Notes under the pieces: model-generated | What the model was told of the DNA's origin: nothing | Seen by the model: only the letters and a program-made list of their open reading frames with translations | Databases searched by the model: none | Made by a program: the position numbers and the translations under genes | Assembly (NCBI RefSeq): GCF_014201195.1 | Contig: NZ_JACHDS010000001.1 | Coordinates: forward strand, 3,162,001 to 3,226,000 | Reading direction: 5' to 3' | Length of the DNA: 64,000 nucleotides | DNA from: Nocardiopsis mwathae | GTDB taxonomy: Bacteria > Actinomycetota > Actinomycetes > Streptosporangiales > Streptosporangiaceae | In this document: positions 18,846-27,319 of the stretch, piece after piece | Layout: every line of letters starts with the position of its first letter | Position numbering within the stretch: position 1 is the first letter of the stretch

Positions 18846-19192
18846 GCCCGCCTCCCCGGGGTCGTGGGTGCGGTGGCGGGGGACGACGGGTCGGCGCGCC
18901 CGCCGCCTCTGCCGGTGCCGGGGTCGGGCGCCTGGGTGGTGGCGGGGCCGGAGGCGGCGATGCGGTTGTCGACGGTGTCGCGCAGCACGTGGCACCATCG
19001 GCGGCAGCCGGAGGTGTGGAACCAGCGCTCGGCGAACCATCCCTCGGGGTTGTCCCGTACGAACAGGTAGTCGGCCCAGGCACGGTCGTCCAGGGCCCAG
19101 GGGTCCTGCGGGTGGGCGACGCCCGCCTGGCCGCCGTAGCGGAATTCGGCCTCGTCCCGGGGGCCGCACCAGGGGCAGGGGATGAGCAGCAT
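18842..19192 (-). CDS. soxD: Sarcosine oxidase, delta subunit
   Basis: The 116-aa zinc-binding small subunit begins MLLIPCPWCGPRDEAEF, with the conserved CPxCG pair and YGGQA. WFHTSGCRRWCHVLRDT near the middle provides the other conserved Cys and His positions. It is about 20 residues longer than common SoxD because of a Pro/Gly/Thr-rich C-terminal tail. GAGGGAGAGGAA precedes the ATG. It lies 108 bases after soxB and its stop overlaps the soxA start (ATGA). Confidence 0.92.
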   Translation of the reverse strand: MLLIPCPWCGPRDEAEFRYGGQAGVAHPQDPWALDDRAWADYLFVRDNPEGWFAERWFHTSGCRRWCHVLRDTVDNRIAASGPATTQAPDPGTGRGGGRADPSSPATAPTTPGRRA

Positions 19193-19212
19193 CCGCGATT
19201 CCTCTCCCTCGT

Positions 19213-19230
19213 CGTGTCCGTGTCCGTGTC
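19213..19230. repeat. Short tandem repeat, three copies of CGTGTC
   Basis: The hexamer CGTGTC is repeated three times exactly in the soxB-soxD spacer. It is probably a slippage product of no function. Confidence 0.6.
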
Positions 19231-19300
19231 CGTATGTCTGCCGTCGTGCGCCGTCGGCGCCGTCCGTTCCGGGGGTCGGTGGGCTGCCCCGTGCCCCCTC

Positions 19301-20503
19301 TCAGTGCGCCACGGCCGCCGCACCGTGCTCGTCGACCAGGGCACCCGCGGCGAAGCGGTCGAGTCCGAAGGGCTCGGCCAGCGGGTGCGGTCGGTCGTTG
19401 GCGATGGTGTCGGCGAAGACGTGCCCCGCCCCCGGTGTGGCCTTGAACCCGCCGGTGCCCCACCCGCAGTTGAGGTACAGGCCTTCGTACGGTGTGCGGC
19501 CGATGATGGGCGAGGCGTCGGGGGTGACGTCGACGATGCCGCCCCAGGTGCGCAGCAGCTCGGCGTGCTCGAACACGGGGAAGAGCGCGACGGCCGCTGC
19601 GACCTGGTGCTCGATGGTGGCGAACGAGCCGCGCCGGCCGTAGCCGTTGTAGGCGTCGATCCCGGCCCCCAGGACCAGCTCGCCCTTGTCGGCCTGGCTG
19701 ACGTAGACGTGCACGGTGTTGGACATGACGACCGTGTCGATGACGGGTTCCAGCAGCTGGGTGACCAGGGCCTGCAGCGGGTGGCTCTGCAGCGGCAGGC
19801 GCAGGCCCAGCCGGTCGGTCAGGACCGAGGTGTGCCCGGCGGCGCACAGCGCGACCCGGCCGGCGGCGATGGGGCCGCGGCCGGTCTCCACGCCGACGAC
19901 GCGGTCGCCGCGCCGCTGGAAGCCGGTGACCTCGCAGTCCTCGATGAGGTGGACGCCGAGCGCGTCGGCCGCGGCGGCGAACGCCCAGGCCACCAGGTCG
20001 TGCTTGGCGATACCGGCGCGCGGCTGGTAGGTGGCGCCCAGCACGGGGTAGCGCAGGGCGGGGGTGATATCGATGATCGGGACGAGCTTCTTCACCTCCT
20101 CGGGGTCGAGCCACTCGGCGTCGATGCCGTTGAGCCGGTTGGCGTTGACGCGCCGCACCGACTCGCGGACGTCGTGGGTGGTGTGCGCGAGGTTGAGGAC
20201 GCCGCGCTGGCTGAGCAGGACGGGGCGGCCGAGCTCCTCCTCCAGGCCCTCCCACAGGCCCAGGGCGTGCTCGTAGATGCCGGCACTGGCGTCCCACAGG
20301 TAGTTGGAGCGGATGATGGCGGTGTTGCGGGCCATGTTGCCGCCGGCCAGCCAGCCGCGCTCCAGCACGGCGACGTCGCGGATGCCGTGCTCGCGGGCGA
20401 GGTAGTAGGCGGTGGCCAGGCCGTGGCCGCCCGATCCGACGATGACGACGTCGTAGCCGGCCTCGGGCTCGCGTCGCCGCCACAGCGGTGCGTCACCGGT
20501 CAT
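19301..20503 (-). CDS. soxB: Sarcosine oxidase, beta subunit
   Basis: The 400-aa flavoprotein subunit carries the oxidation site. The N-terminal FAD motif [17 protein letters not shown] (about 19-35) and [15 protein letters not shown] (about 54-68) are diagnostic. His168 in the AKHDLVAW segment aligns with the histidine that carries covalent FMN in heterotetrameric sarcosine oxidases. [14 protein letters not shown] and [14 protein letters not shown] near the C-terminus are typical. It starts four bases inside the end of the upstream dimethylglycine dehydrogenase-like gene (ATGA), so the two are coupled. Confidence 0.95.
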   Translation of the reverse strand: MTGDAPLWRRREPEAGYDVVIVGSGGHGLATAYYLAREHGIRDVAVLERGWLAGGNMARNTAIIRSNYLWDASAGIYEHALGLWEGLEEELGRPVLLSQRGVLNLAHTTHDVRESVRRVNANRLNGIDAEWLDPEEVKKLVPIIDITPALRYPVLGATYQPRAGIAKHDLVAWAFAAAADALGVHLIEDCEVTGFQRRGDRVVGVETGRGPIAAGRVALCAAGHTSVLTDRLGLRLPLQSHPLQALVTQLLEPVIDTVVMSNTVHVYVSQADKGELVLGAGIDAYNGYGRRGSFATIEHQVAAAVALFPVFEHAELLRTWGGIVDVTPDASPIIGRTPYEGLYLNCGWGTGGFKATPGAGHVFADTIANDRPHPLAEPFGLDRFAAGALVDEHGAAAVAH

Positions 20504-22983
20504 ACGCGCAGCCTCGCCATCTCCGGGTCGAACAGCGGGTCGACGGCCACGTCGGCCGGGATGCGGCGGTCGAAGTAGCCGATCTCCAACCGGGTGCCGG
20601 GTTCGGCGCACGCGGCGGGCAGCCACGCGTAGGCGATCCCGGTGCCGATGGTGTGGCCGTAGGCGGCGCTGGTGACGTACCCGGCGGCGGTGCCCCCGTT
20701 CTCGGGCAGGTACACGGGCTCGCCGCCCATGACGGTGTCGGCGGGGTCGGGGGTGGTGGTCAGGCAGCACAGGCGGCGTGTCGCGGCGGCGGGGTCGCGT
20801 TCGGCCAGGGCCTCGCGGCCCAGGAAGTCGCCCTTGGCCATGCGCACGGCGAAGCCGAGGCCGGCCTCGTAGGGGTCGTGTTCGTCGGTCATGTCGGTGC
20901 CGAACGCCCGGTAGCCCTTCTCCAGCCGGAGGCTGTTGAACGCGCCGCGCCCGGCGGCGATCACGCCGTGCGCGCGCCCGGCCCGCCACAGCGTGTCCCA
21001 GAGGCGCAACCCCAGGTCGGGCGTGGTGTACAGCTCCCAGCCCAGTTCGCCGACGTAGGAGACGCGCATCGCCAGAGCCGGAACCTCGCCGACGTACATG
21101 CGCGCGCAGCGGAAGTAGCGCAGCCCGTCGTTGGAGAGGTCGTGGTCGGCCAGCGGCTGCAGCAGGTCGCGGGCGCGCGGCCCCCACAGCCCGATGCAGG
21201 TCGTGCGTGCGGTGATGTCCTGCACCCGGACGGTGCCGTCGGCGGGCAGGTGGCGGCGGAGCCAGTCGAGGTCGAGCGGGCTGTTGACGCCCAGCTGGTA
21301 GTGGTCCTCGGTGATCCGGGCCAGGGTGATGTCGCCGCGCAGCCGCCCGGTGTGGTCGAGCAGCAGGCAGTAGGCGACGAAGCCGGGGGCGCGGTCGGTG
21401 CGGCCGGTGGTCATCCGGCCGAGGAACGCCTCGGCGCCGGGGCCGGTCACCTCCAGGCGCATCAGCGAGGACATGTCGTACATCGCCACGCGCTCGCGGG
21501 TGATCTGCGCCTCGGCTCCGACGATGGGCGACCAGTAGCGCGAGGCCCACGGCCCGGGCGGGGTGATGCCGCGGCCGTCGAGCCGATCGGCGTTGGCCTC
21601 GTACCAGTGCGGACGCTCCCAGCCTCCCGCCTCCAGGAAGTAGGCGCCGAGCTCCTCCTGCCGGGGGTGGAAGGGGGCGAGGCGCAGCGGTCGGGGCTCC
21701 TCCATCGGCTGCAGCGGGTGCAGGGCGTCGTAGACCTCGACGAAGTTCTGGCAGTCGCGTTCGAGCAGGTAGGAGGGGGCGAGCTGGTGACGCTGGAACC
21801 GGTTGACGTCGCAGGCGTGCAGGTCGAAGGACGAGGTTCCGTCGACGATCCACTCGGCCACGGCGCGGGCGACCCCGGCGGAGTGGGTGATCCAGACGGC
21901 CTCGGCCACCCAGAACCCGGCGACGTCGGGGGACTCGCCCAGCAGCGGCATGTTGTCGGGGGTGAAGGAGAACAGCCCGTTGATCCCCTCGTCGACCTTG
22001 GTCTCGGCGAGGTCGGGCAGCAGGTCGAGGGTATCGGTCCAGGCCGGGTCGAAGTCGGCGGGGGTGAACGGCAGCTCCGAGGGCATCGTGTCGTCGGCGG
22101 CCGGCCCGGGGGCGCCGATGGCGTCGGGGTCGACGGGCATCGGCCGGTGGCCGTAGTAGCCGACGCCGACGCGGTCGAACCACTCCCTGTAGTACAGGTC
22201 GCGCTCCTGGTAGCGGAGGATCGGGTGGAGGGCCTCTGCGGGTGCCCCGGCGAGCGCGGGTACCGGGCCGGTCCAACCGAACTGGTGGGCCAGCGGGGTG
22301 AGCGGGAGGGTCATCCCGACCATCCGGGTGATGCGCGGCCCCCACATGCCGGCACAGCAGACGACCAGGTCGGCGGCGAGGCGCCCCTGGTCGGTGGCGA
22401 CGCCGGTGACCCGGCCGGCGGCCGTCTCGACGTCCAGCACGCGGTGCCGGGGCAGGAAGCGCGCCCCGCGAAGGACGGCGGCCTCGCCCTGGGCGCGGGC
22501 GGCGCCCAGCGCTGAGGCAAGGCCGTCGGTGGGGGTGTACAGGCCGCCCAGTACACGTTCGGGGTGGACGAGTGGGTGGGCGGCGGCGCACTCGTTCGGG
22601 TCGAGCACCCGGGCCTCGATTCCCCAGGACCGGGCCCAGCCGCAGCGGCGGTGCAGTTCGTCGAGGCGTTCGGGGGCGGCGGCGAGCTCCAGCCCGCCGA
22701 CGGGGGTGAAGCAGGGGCGGCCGTCGGCGGTGCGCAGCTCGCCGAACTTGCGCACGGTGTAGCGGGCGAAGTCGGACATGGTCTTGGCGGCGTTGGTCGC
22801 GAAGACCAGTCCGGGCGCGTGGGAGGTGGAGCCCCCGGTGCGGTACAGGTCGCCCTGGTCGACCACGGTGACGTCGGTGTATCCGCGCACGGTGAGCTCG
22901 TCGGCGAGCGCGCAGCCGACGATACCCGCGCCGATGATCACGATTCGGGGGACGGTCCGAGGGGCGGGACGAGGTGCGGCCAT
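20500..22983 (-). CDS. Dimethylglycine dehydrogenase/oxidase-like flavoprotein with GcvT domain
   Basis: The 827-aa protein has a DAO-type FAD domain (about 13-400; [17 protein letters not shown] at 14-30). It continues into a folate-binding GcvT domain (about 420-740; [34 protein letters not shown]) and a GcvT C-terminal barrel (about 745-827). STSHAPG (52-58) supplies His55, at the position where dimethylglycine oxidases bind FAD covalently. The length and order are those of dimethylglycine dehydrogenase/oxidase, which removes one N-methyl group to give sarcosine and methylene-THF. Placement directly upstream of soxB supports this. Sarcosine dehydrogenase is a close alternative but is less likely beside a full sox operon. 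Confidence 0.88.
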   Translation of the reverse strand: MAAPRPAPRTVPRIVIIGAGIVGCALADELTVRGYTDVTVVDQGDLYRTGGSTSHAPGLVFATNAAKTMSDFARYTVRKFGELRTADGRPCFTPVGGLELAAAPERLDELHRRCGWARSWGIEARVLDPNECAAAHPLVHPERVLGGLYTPTDGLASALGAARAQGEAAVLRGARFLPRHRVLDVETAAGRVTGVATDQGRLAADLVVCCAGMWGPRITRMVGMTLPLTPLAHQFGWTGPVPALAGAPAEALHPILRYQERDLYYREWFDRVGVGYYGHRPMPVDPDAIGAPGPAADDTMPSELPFTPADFDPAWTDTLDLLPDLAETKVDEGINGLFSFTPDNMPLLGESPDVAGFWVAEAVWITHSAGVARAVAEWIVDGTSSFDLHACDVNRFQRHQLAPSYLLERDCQNFVEVYDALHPLQPMEEPRPLRLAPFHPRQEELGAYFLEAGGWERPHWYEANADRLDGRGITPPGPWASRYWSPIVGAEAQITRERVAMYDMSSLMRLEVTGPGAEAFLGRMTTGRTDRAPGFVAYCLLLDHTGRLRGDITLARITEDHYQLGVNSPLDLDWLRRHLPADGTVRVQDITARTTCIGLWGPRARDLLQPLADHDLSNDGLRYFRCARMYVGEVPALAMRVSYVGELGWELYTTPDLGLRLWDTLWRAGRAHGVIAAGRGAFNSLRLEKGYRAFGTDMTDEHDPYEAGLGFAVRMAKGDFLGREALAERDPAAATRRLCCLTTTPDPADTVMGGEPVYLPENGGTAAGYVTSAAYGHTIGTGIAYAWLPAACAEPGTRLEIGYFDRRIPADVAVDPLFDPEMARLRV

Positions 22984-23328
22984 GGCAACCCTACCTTCAC
23001 CGTCGGAGTTTCTTCAAGCGCAACGACCAGCGTGTTACGCAACAGGTTCTGACGCGCTCCCGGGCACTGTCAAGGGGCGCGGCCAGCGGCTTCTCGCGTG
23101 TCGCGATCCCGTCGGCACAGACCGTGCGAGAGCGCGTCGCCGCCCGTGCAAGGGGGGTTGCCCACGGCGCGGCCCCGTGGTGGCGGTGGCGCGCACCCGA
23201 ACACGCGGTCCCGGACAGGCGCCCCACCGCGGCGGCGCACCGTGCGAGGGCGCGGGGACTTCACCCCGCGCCCCGCGGCCGACCGGCGGCCCGTCGCCTG
23301 AGCGCCGGCGGCGGGCACCCGGGCCGGC
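22984..23328. other. Intergenic region upstream of the dimethylglycine dehydrogenase-like gene
   Basis: 345 bases hold no gene. Near the downstream gene lie AAGCGCAACG (23017-23026) and TGTTACGCAACA (23033-23044), sharing the CGCAAC core seen in the 24.5-24.7 kb control region. The rest shows nothing recognisable. Confidence 0.5.
23033..23044. promoter_or_regulatory. CGCAAC-type operator upstream of the dimethylglycine dehydrogenase gene
   Basis: TGTTACGCAACA is a near-perfect 12-bp palindrome 50 bases before the start of the gene at 22983. Its right half matches four repeats and one full palindrome in the 24550-24737 region, suggesting a common regulator, plausibly the IclR protein of this locus. 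Confidence 0.45.
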
Positions 23329-24534
23329 TCAGCCGGCGGCGAGCCGGTGCAGGTCCTGCTTGGGCACGTACTTCTTCGGGTCGATGAACGGCTTCTCCAC
23401 GACCGTGGCGGGGACGGTGCCGCCCGGCCGGTCGACGGCCAGCTCGGTGCCCAGCGCCGCCAGTTCGATCGGCACCATGGCGAACCCGATGTTCTGCTCC
23501 AGCCGCGGTGAGAAGCAGGCGGAGGTGACCTTGCCGACCGGTTCCGCGCCGCCGGGCGCATAGACCGGGAAGGGGTCGATCATCGAGCCGTCGTTGAAGC
23601 TGCCCAGCGGCATGCCGCCGATCTCCACGCCGACGAGCTTGCGGCCGATTCCGTCGTCGCGGATTCTGCGCAGCGCCTCCTTGCCGATGAAGTCGGCCTC
23701 CTGCTTCAGGTCGACCATCCAGCTCACCTCGTAGCCGTAGCCCACCTCGAACGGGTTGGTGTCCAGCCCGATGTCGCAGCCCCAGGCGAGGATGCCGCCC
23801 TCGATCCGGCGGATGTGGCACGGCCCGATGACCTCGATGCCGTGCGGGGTCCCGGCCTCGATGACCTTGTCCCACAGCCGGACGCCGTCGCGCGAGGCGT
23901 TGCGCAGGTAGATCTCGAAGCCCAGTTCGGAGGTGTAGCCGGTGCGCGAGACGACCACGTCCATGCCGTCGAGCTCGAACTCGCGGCAGTAGTAGTAGCC
24001 GATGTCCAGGATCTCCTCGCCGAACAGGTCGACCATGACGTCGCGCGACTTGGGCCCCTGGACCTGCACCGGGCCGACGTCGGCCTCCCGGATCGTCACG
24101 TCCAGCCCGCTGTTGTAGGCCAGGCCCTGCGCCCACAGCAGGACATCGCTGTCGGCCAGGGACAGCCAGAAGTGGTTCTCACCGAGGCGCAGCAGGACCG
24201 GGTCGTTGATGATCCCGCCGTCGGGCGCGGTGATGAAGACGTACTTGCACTGCCCCACCCTGCACTTGGTGAGGTCGCGCGGGACGAGCATGTTCGTGAA
24301 GGTGAACGCGTCGGGACCGGTGATCTCGATCTGGCGTTCCACGCCGACATCCCAGAGGGTGACGCCGTTGAGCAGGTGCCAGTACTCGGCGACCGGGTCG
24401 CCGTAGTGGCGCGGGTGGTAGGTGTGGTTGTAGACGCTGTACTTGGCCACGCCGTGGCGGCGCGACGCGTAGAAGAACGGCGACTTCCTGATCCGCGAGT
24501 AGAGCAGGATCTCCGGGTTCTCGATGACGGCCAT
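23329..24534 (-). CDS. GcvT-family (DmdA/LigM-type) THF-dependent methyltransferase
   Basis: The 401-aa single GcvT-fold protein has no flavin domain. The N-terminal domain includes YWHLLNGVTLWDVGVERQIEITGPDAF (read as WDVGVERQ, about 61-68). The middle has RTGYTSELGFEIYL, whose Glu matches the folate-contacting acidic residue of the family. GYGYEVSWMVDLKQEADFIGKEAL marks the C-terminal barrel hinge. Relatives include DMSP demethylase DmdA and O-demethylase LigM, which move a methyl group to THF as 5-methyl-THF. GGAGG precedes the ATG at 24534. The neighbours are dimethylglycine/sarcosine oxidation genes and a divergent MetF/MetV pair. I therefore propose glycine betaine or a similar onium compound as methyl donor; the substrate is inference. 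Confidence 0.8.
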   Translation of the reverse strand: MAVIENPEILLYSRIRKSPFFYASRRHGVAKYSVYNHTYHPRHYGDPVAEYWHLLNGVTLWDVGVERQIEITGPDAFTFTNMLVPRDLTKCRVGQCKYVFITAPDGGIINDPVLLRLGENHFWLSLADSDVLLWAQGLAYNSGLDVTIREADVGPVQVQGPKSRDVMVDLFGEEILDIGYYYCREFELDGMDVVVSRTGYTSELGFEIYLRNASRDGVRLWDKVIEAGTPHGIEVIGPCHIRRIEGGILAWGCDIGLDTNPFEVGYGYEVSWMVDLKQEADFIGKEALRRIRDDGIGRKLVGVEIGGMPLGSFNDGSMIDPFPVYAPGGAEPVGKVTSACFSPRLEQNIGFAMVPIELAALGTELAVDRPGGTVPATVVEKPFIDPKKYVPKQDLHRLAAG

Positions 24535-24760
24535 CGGTCCTCCAGCACTTGATACGCAACGAGGATCGCCATGCGCAACAGAGCGTCCCCCGCCGACGGT
24601 GCCGGTGTCAAGAGATCCAGAGACAGATGGTCTCTCTTGACGCAACGCGAATCCATTGACGCAACGAAACCGCCGGATTTAGCCTGTGGTCACGCGGCAG
24701 CGTTTCTCACTACGAGTGTAGTTGCACACTGTGCAACGGTCGAGGTATTGGGGTGGAGCC
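24535..24760. promoter_or_regulatory. Divergent control region with repeated CGCAAC sites
   Basis: Between the GcvT-like gene and the MetV-like gene are four same-direction motifs: GATACGCAAC (24551-24560), ATGCGCAAC (24571-24579), TTGACGCAAC (24637-24646) and TTGACGCAAC (24656-24665). There is also one perfect 17-bp palindrome, GTTGCACACTGTGCAAC (24721-24737). The palindrome sits 23 bases before the MetV-like start. The pattern looks like a multi-site operator for a dimeric regulator controlling both directions. Confidence 0.6.
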
Positions 24761-25138
24761 ATGGCGCGCCTGCTCGCCACCATCGAACACGCCGTCAAGA
24801 AGCCGATCTGGGACTGCCGCATGTGCGGCCAGTGCGTCCTGCACGCCACGGGCCTCACATGCCCCATGACCTGCCCGAAGTCCCTACGTAACGGCCCCTG
24901 CGGAGGCGTGCGCGAGGACGGCGGCTGCGAGGTCGACCCGACCATGACCTGCGTCTGGCTCAAGGCCTACGACCGCTCGGAGAAGATGCCGGGCTCCTGG
25001 CGCGAGGAGTTCGACGACCTGCGGCCTCCCGTGGACAACCGTCTCCAGGGCACGTCCTCCTGGGCCAACCTGCTCAGCGGTCGCGACAAGGCCGTCCCGG
25101 CGGGCTGGCTCCCCGACGAACCGTCCCACGGGGGATAG
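24761..25138 (+). CDS. MetV-like methylenetetrahydrofolate reductase C-terminal (zinc) domain protein
   Basis: The 125-aa cysteine-rich protein matches the MTHFR C-terminal domain family. The core has CRMCGQCVL, TCPMTCPK, NGPCGG and GCEV (about 20-58), containing nine cysteines in the conserved spacing. In acetogens MetV is a small zinc protein that forms the reductase with MetF. Here the MetF-like gene lies 140 bases downstream. It probably helps oxidise 5-methyl-THF, made by the divergent GcvT-like enzyme, to 5,10-methylene-THF. GGTGGAG precedes the ATG at 24761. The C-terminal about 45 residues are variable. Confidence 0.82.
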   Translation: MARLLATIEHAVKKPIWDCRMCGQCVLHATGLTCPMTCPKSLRNGPCGGVREDGGCEVDPTMTCVWLKAYDRSEKMPGSWREEFDDLRPPVDNRLQGTSSWANLLSGRDKAVPAGWLPDEPSHGG

Positions 25139-25278
25139 GCACCGCGCCGAGCCCGGCCGGCGCGCCGACCGCACCACCCGCACCCGCCACGCGACGACCG
25201 CTCCCACGACCCCGACGGGCCGCCGCCGGCCCACCGGTCCGAACACCACGCATCAGGACGAACCGGAAGGAGCACAGG

Positions 25279-26217
25279 GTGCCCACCTTCGCCGACCTCA
25301 TCGCCTCCTCGGAGCCGAGCCGCCCCGTGATCACCGCCGAGTGCCCCGTGCCGGACGGCGGCGGCCTGGCGGACATCGCGGCCCACGTCGCCCGGTTCGC
25401 CCCCTATGTGGACGCGGTCAACGCCACCGACAACCCGGCCGCGCACGCCCACGCCTCCAGCGTGGCCGTGGCCATCGCCCTGCGGCAGTACGGCGTCGAG
25501 CCGGTGCTGCAGCTGGTGTGCAGGGACAAGAACCGACTGGCGCTGGAGGCCGACATCGTGGGTGCGGCCCTGCACGGAGTCACCACCGTGTCCTGCCTGA
25601 CCGGCGACGACGTCACGGCCGGGGACGAGCCCGAGGCGCGCCGGGTCTTCGACCTGGACGCGGTGCAGCTCATCCGGATGGCCGCCGGGCTGTCCCGGGG
25701 CCGCTACCTGTCCGGGCGCACGATCGACCCTGCGCCGCCCCTCCTGATCGGAGCGGTGGAGAACCCCGCGGCGCCGCCGCACGCCTACCGCGTCCGCCGC
25801 GCGCTGAAGAAGGCCGCGGCCGGGGCACGCTTCCTCCAGCTCCAGATCTGCTACCACCCCGACCGGCTCGCCGAGTTCACCCGTATCGGCGCCGCCACCG
25901 GTCTCACCCCCAAGGTCGCACTGCTGCCCAGCGTCGTCCTGGTGAAGGGTGCCCGGTCCCTGCGCTACATGAACGCCCACGTGCCCGGGGTGCACGTCCC
26001 CGACGAGGTGATCGACCGCGTCGCCGCCGCGTCCGACCCGCGTGAAGCCGCCTACCGGCTCGCCCTGGACCAGTCCGCGCACGCCCTCTCCCTCCCCGGT
26101 GTGCGCGGGCTGCACTTCATCGACTTCCGCCACGACGACTCACTCGCCCGCATCTGCTCCGACCTGGGCCTGCCCACGGTCCGCAGCGCCCCGGAGGGCA
26201 ACGCGATGGCCGTGTGA
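25279..26217 (+). CDS. Methylenetetrahydrofolate reductase (MetF family)
   Basis: The 312-aa TIM-barrel flavoprotein is of the MetF family. Features are ITAECPVPDGG (the Glu corresponds to the catalytic glutamate region), DAVNATDNPAAHAHAS (about 44-59), VLQLVCRDKNRLALEADIVGA (folate/FAD loop, centred near residue 85), and CLTGDD (about 109-114), the usual MetF order. GGAAGGAG precedes the GTG at 25279. Together with the MetV-like protein it would interconvert 5-methyl- and 5,10-methylene-THF. In this catabolic setting I expect the oxidative direction, unlike the biosynthetic MetF of methionine synthesis. Confidence 0.85.
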   Translation: MPTFADLIASSEPSRPVITAECPVPDGGGLADIAAHVARFAPYVDAVNATDNPAAHAHASSVAVAIALRQYGVEPVLQLVCRDKNRLALEADIVGAALHGVTTVSCLTGDDVTAGDEPEARRVFDLDAVQLIRMAAGLSRGRYLSGRTIDPAPPLLIGAVENPAAPPHAYRVRRALKKAAAGARFLQLQICYHPDRLAEFTRIGAATGLTPKVALLPSVVLVKGARSLRYMNAHVPGVHVPDEVIDRVAAASDPREAAYRLALDQSAHALSLPGVRGLHFIDFRHDDSLARICSDLGLPTVRSAPEGNAMAV

Positions 26218-26581
26218 CCCCGAACCCCGGCCCGGCGGAGGAGCACAGGACCGCCGCTCACGCGCGGGCTGCGGGGCGCAAGCGCGCAGGCCCGCTGTGC
26301 GGCCTTGCCGGGGGTCGCCCGCAGGGTGTCCTGAGGAGACGAGCGGTAGCGACGAGGGAGGTGGGGCGCTGGGGTGGTCGTGCGTCCTGCGGGCAGGCGG
26401 GTGGCCGGGGCAGCGGTGGGAGCCGGCGCCGCGGTTCGGCTGGCTTCTCGGGTCCGGTGGGCTCCCCGAAGATGATCATGGGCTCGTATCTCATCGCGCC
26501 CGTTTCGCCCGATTCTTTTCCATGATCATCGAGGACAGCCGAGGGCACGGTGTTCGGACGCGGAGGCGGACGCGGCGGGGT
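26218..26581. other. Intergenic region with a long-spaced inverted repeat
   Basis: 364 bases between convergent metF-like and tetR-like genes hold no credible ORF. GATGATCATGG (26471-26481) is repeated in inverse as CCATGATCATC (26520-26530), with 38 bases between. It could form a large hairpin ending transcription from either side, or be an operator pair. Confidence 0.5.
26471..26530. repeat. Perfect 11-bp inverted repeat, 38-base spacer
   Basis: Arms 26471-26481 and 26520-26530 are exact reverse complements. Each arm itself contains the palindrome ATGATCAT. The internal DNA is noticeably more AT-rich than its surroundings. No transposase or target duplication is visible. Confidence 0.6.
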
Positions 26582-27142
26582 TCAGCGATCCTTCCGGGAG
26601 GCCTCCGCCTGGGCGATGAGCCGGCCGGTGAGCCGGGTGAGCACCTCGGTGTCGGGTAGCGACAGCCCGGCGATGCTGGAGAGGTAGAGACCGTCGCCGA
26701 CGAGGCGGATGGTCTCGGCGAGGACCGGGTCAGCGACCTCCTCGTGGAGGAGCCGGGACCACTCGTCGAAGAGCTGCCGGATGAGGCGCTCGGACTCCTC
26801 GGACATGCCCTCCTTGCTGCGCAGGGCCGCGATGATCGACCAATAGAGCTCGGCCTCCTCCCTGGACTGGGGCAGGGAGGTGCGCAGGAAGGTCCGGACG
26901 ACCCCTTCGTCGCCCTCGGTGGCCTCGCGGAACTCGTCCTGCGCGCGGTCGGCCAGGCGTTCGACCAGCCCGGTCATCAGTGCGGCCTTGGACGGGAAAT
27001 GGTAGAGCAGTCCGCCCTTGGACACCCCTGCGGCGGCGGCCACCGCCTCCAGGGTCACAGCGGCGTTGCCCTCTTCGATCAGGATGTCCTGCAGCGCGTC
27101 GAGGATGCGGTCACGCGTGGGAGATGCTTTCACGATTGACAC
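26582..27142 (-). CDS. TetR/AcrR-family repressor of the adjacent efflux gene
   Basis: The 186-aa regulator has an N-terminal TetR HTH (about 10-57; AVTLEAVAAAAGVSKGGLLYHFPSK) and a helical ligand-binding domain to the end. It is divergent from a 14-TM MFS drug exporter, the classical QacR/QacA arrangement, so it should repress that gene and itself until a lipophilic ligand binds. The start is GTG at 27142 or GTG at 27133. The first lies inside the operator repeat. TACAGT, at 27146-27141 on the minus strand, would place a transcription start at about the second GTG, suggesting a leaderless message and a protein three residues shorter. Confidence 0.87.
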   Translation of the reverse strand: MSIVKASPTRDRILDALQDILIEEGNAAVTLEAVAAAAGVSKGGLLYHFPSKAALMTGLVERLADRAQDEFREATEGDEGVVRTFLRTSLPQSREEAELYWSIIAALRSKEGMSEESERLIRQLFDEWSRLLHEEVADPVLAETIRLVGDGLYLSSIAGLSLPDTEVLTRLTGRLIAQAEASRKDR

Positions 27143-27178
27143 TGTACCGGCTGGACGGTACTGTACCGTCTGGACGGT
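27141..27178. promoter_or_regulatory. Tandem TetR operators
   Basis: Two head-to-tail 19-bp copies of ACTGTACCG(G/T)CTGGACGGT occupy 27141-27159 and 27160-27178 with one mismatch. Each holds an inverted repeat, perfect in copy 2 (ACCGTC TG GACGGT). They cover the divergent promoter zone between the TetR and MFS genes, so they are very likely its binding sites. Confidence 0.8.
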
Positions 27179-27319
27179 TCAAAGTAGGCAATCCCTATCA
27201 ACGGATGCCCGCTCATCCCACGAAATTTCTGCGGGTGTCGCCGTCCTTTCCGATACCGCCGATCGGCGCACCGAGCGCACGGCGTCCACCGTGACCCATC
27301 GACCCGAACGAGAGTGAAA

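Noticed and set aside
15882-20483. A single 1533-aa protein covering sox genes
   Set aside because: The first 546 residues are out of frame with soxB and soxD and have no similarity. SoxA starts at 18845 with an ATGA overlap to soxD.
19301-22591. A 1096-aa soxB with a long N-terminal extension
   Set aside because: The extension is an Arg/Pro-rich shadow of the dimethylglycine dehydrogenase-like gene. The family start is ATG 20503.
26471-26530. Insertion sequence ends
   Set aside because: Only 60 bases long, with no transposase frame and no target duplication visible. Kept only as an inverted repeat.
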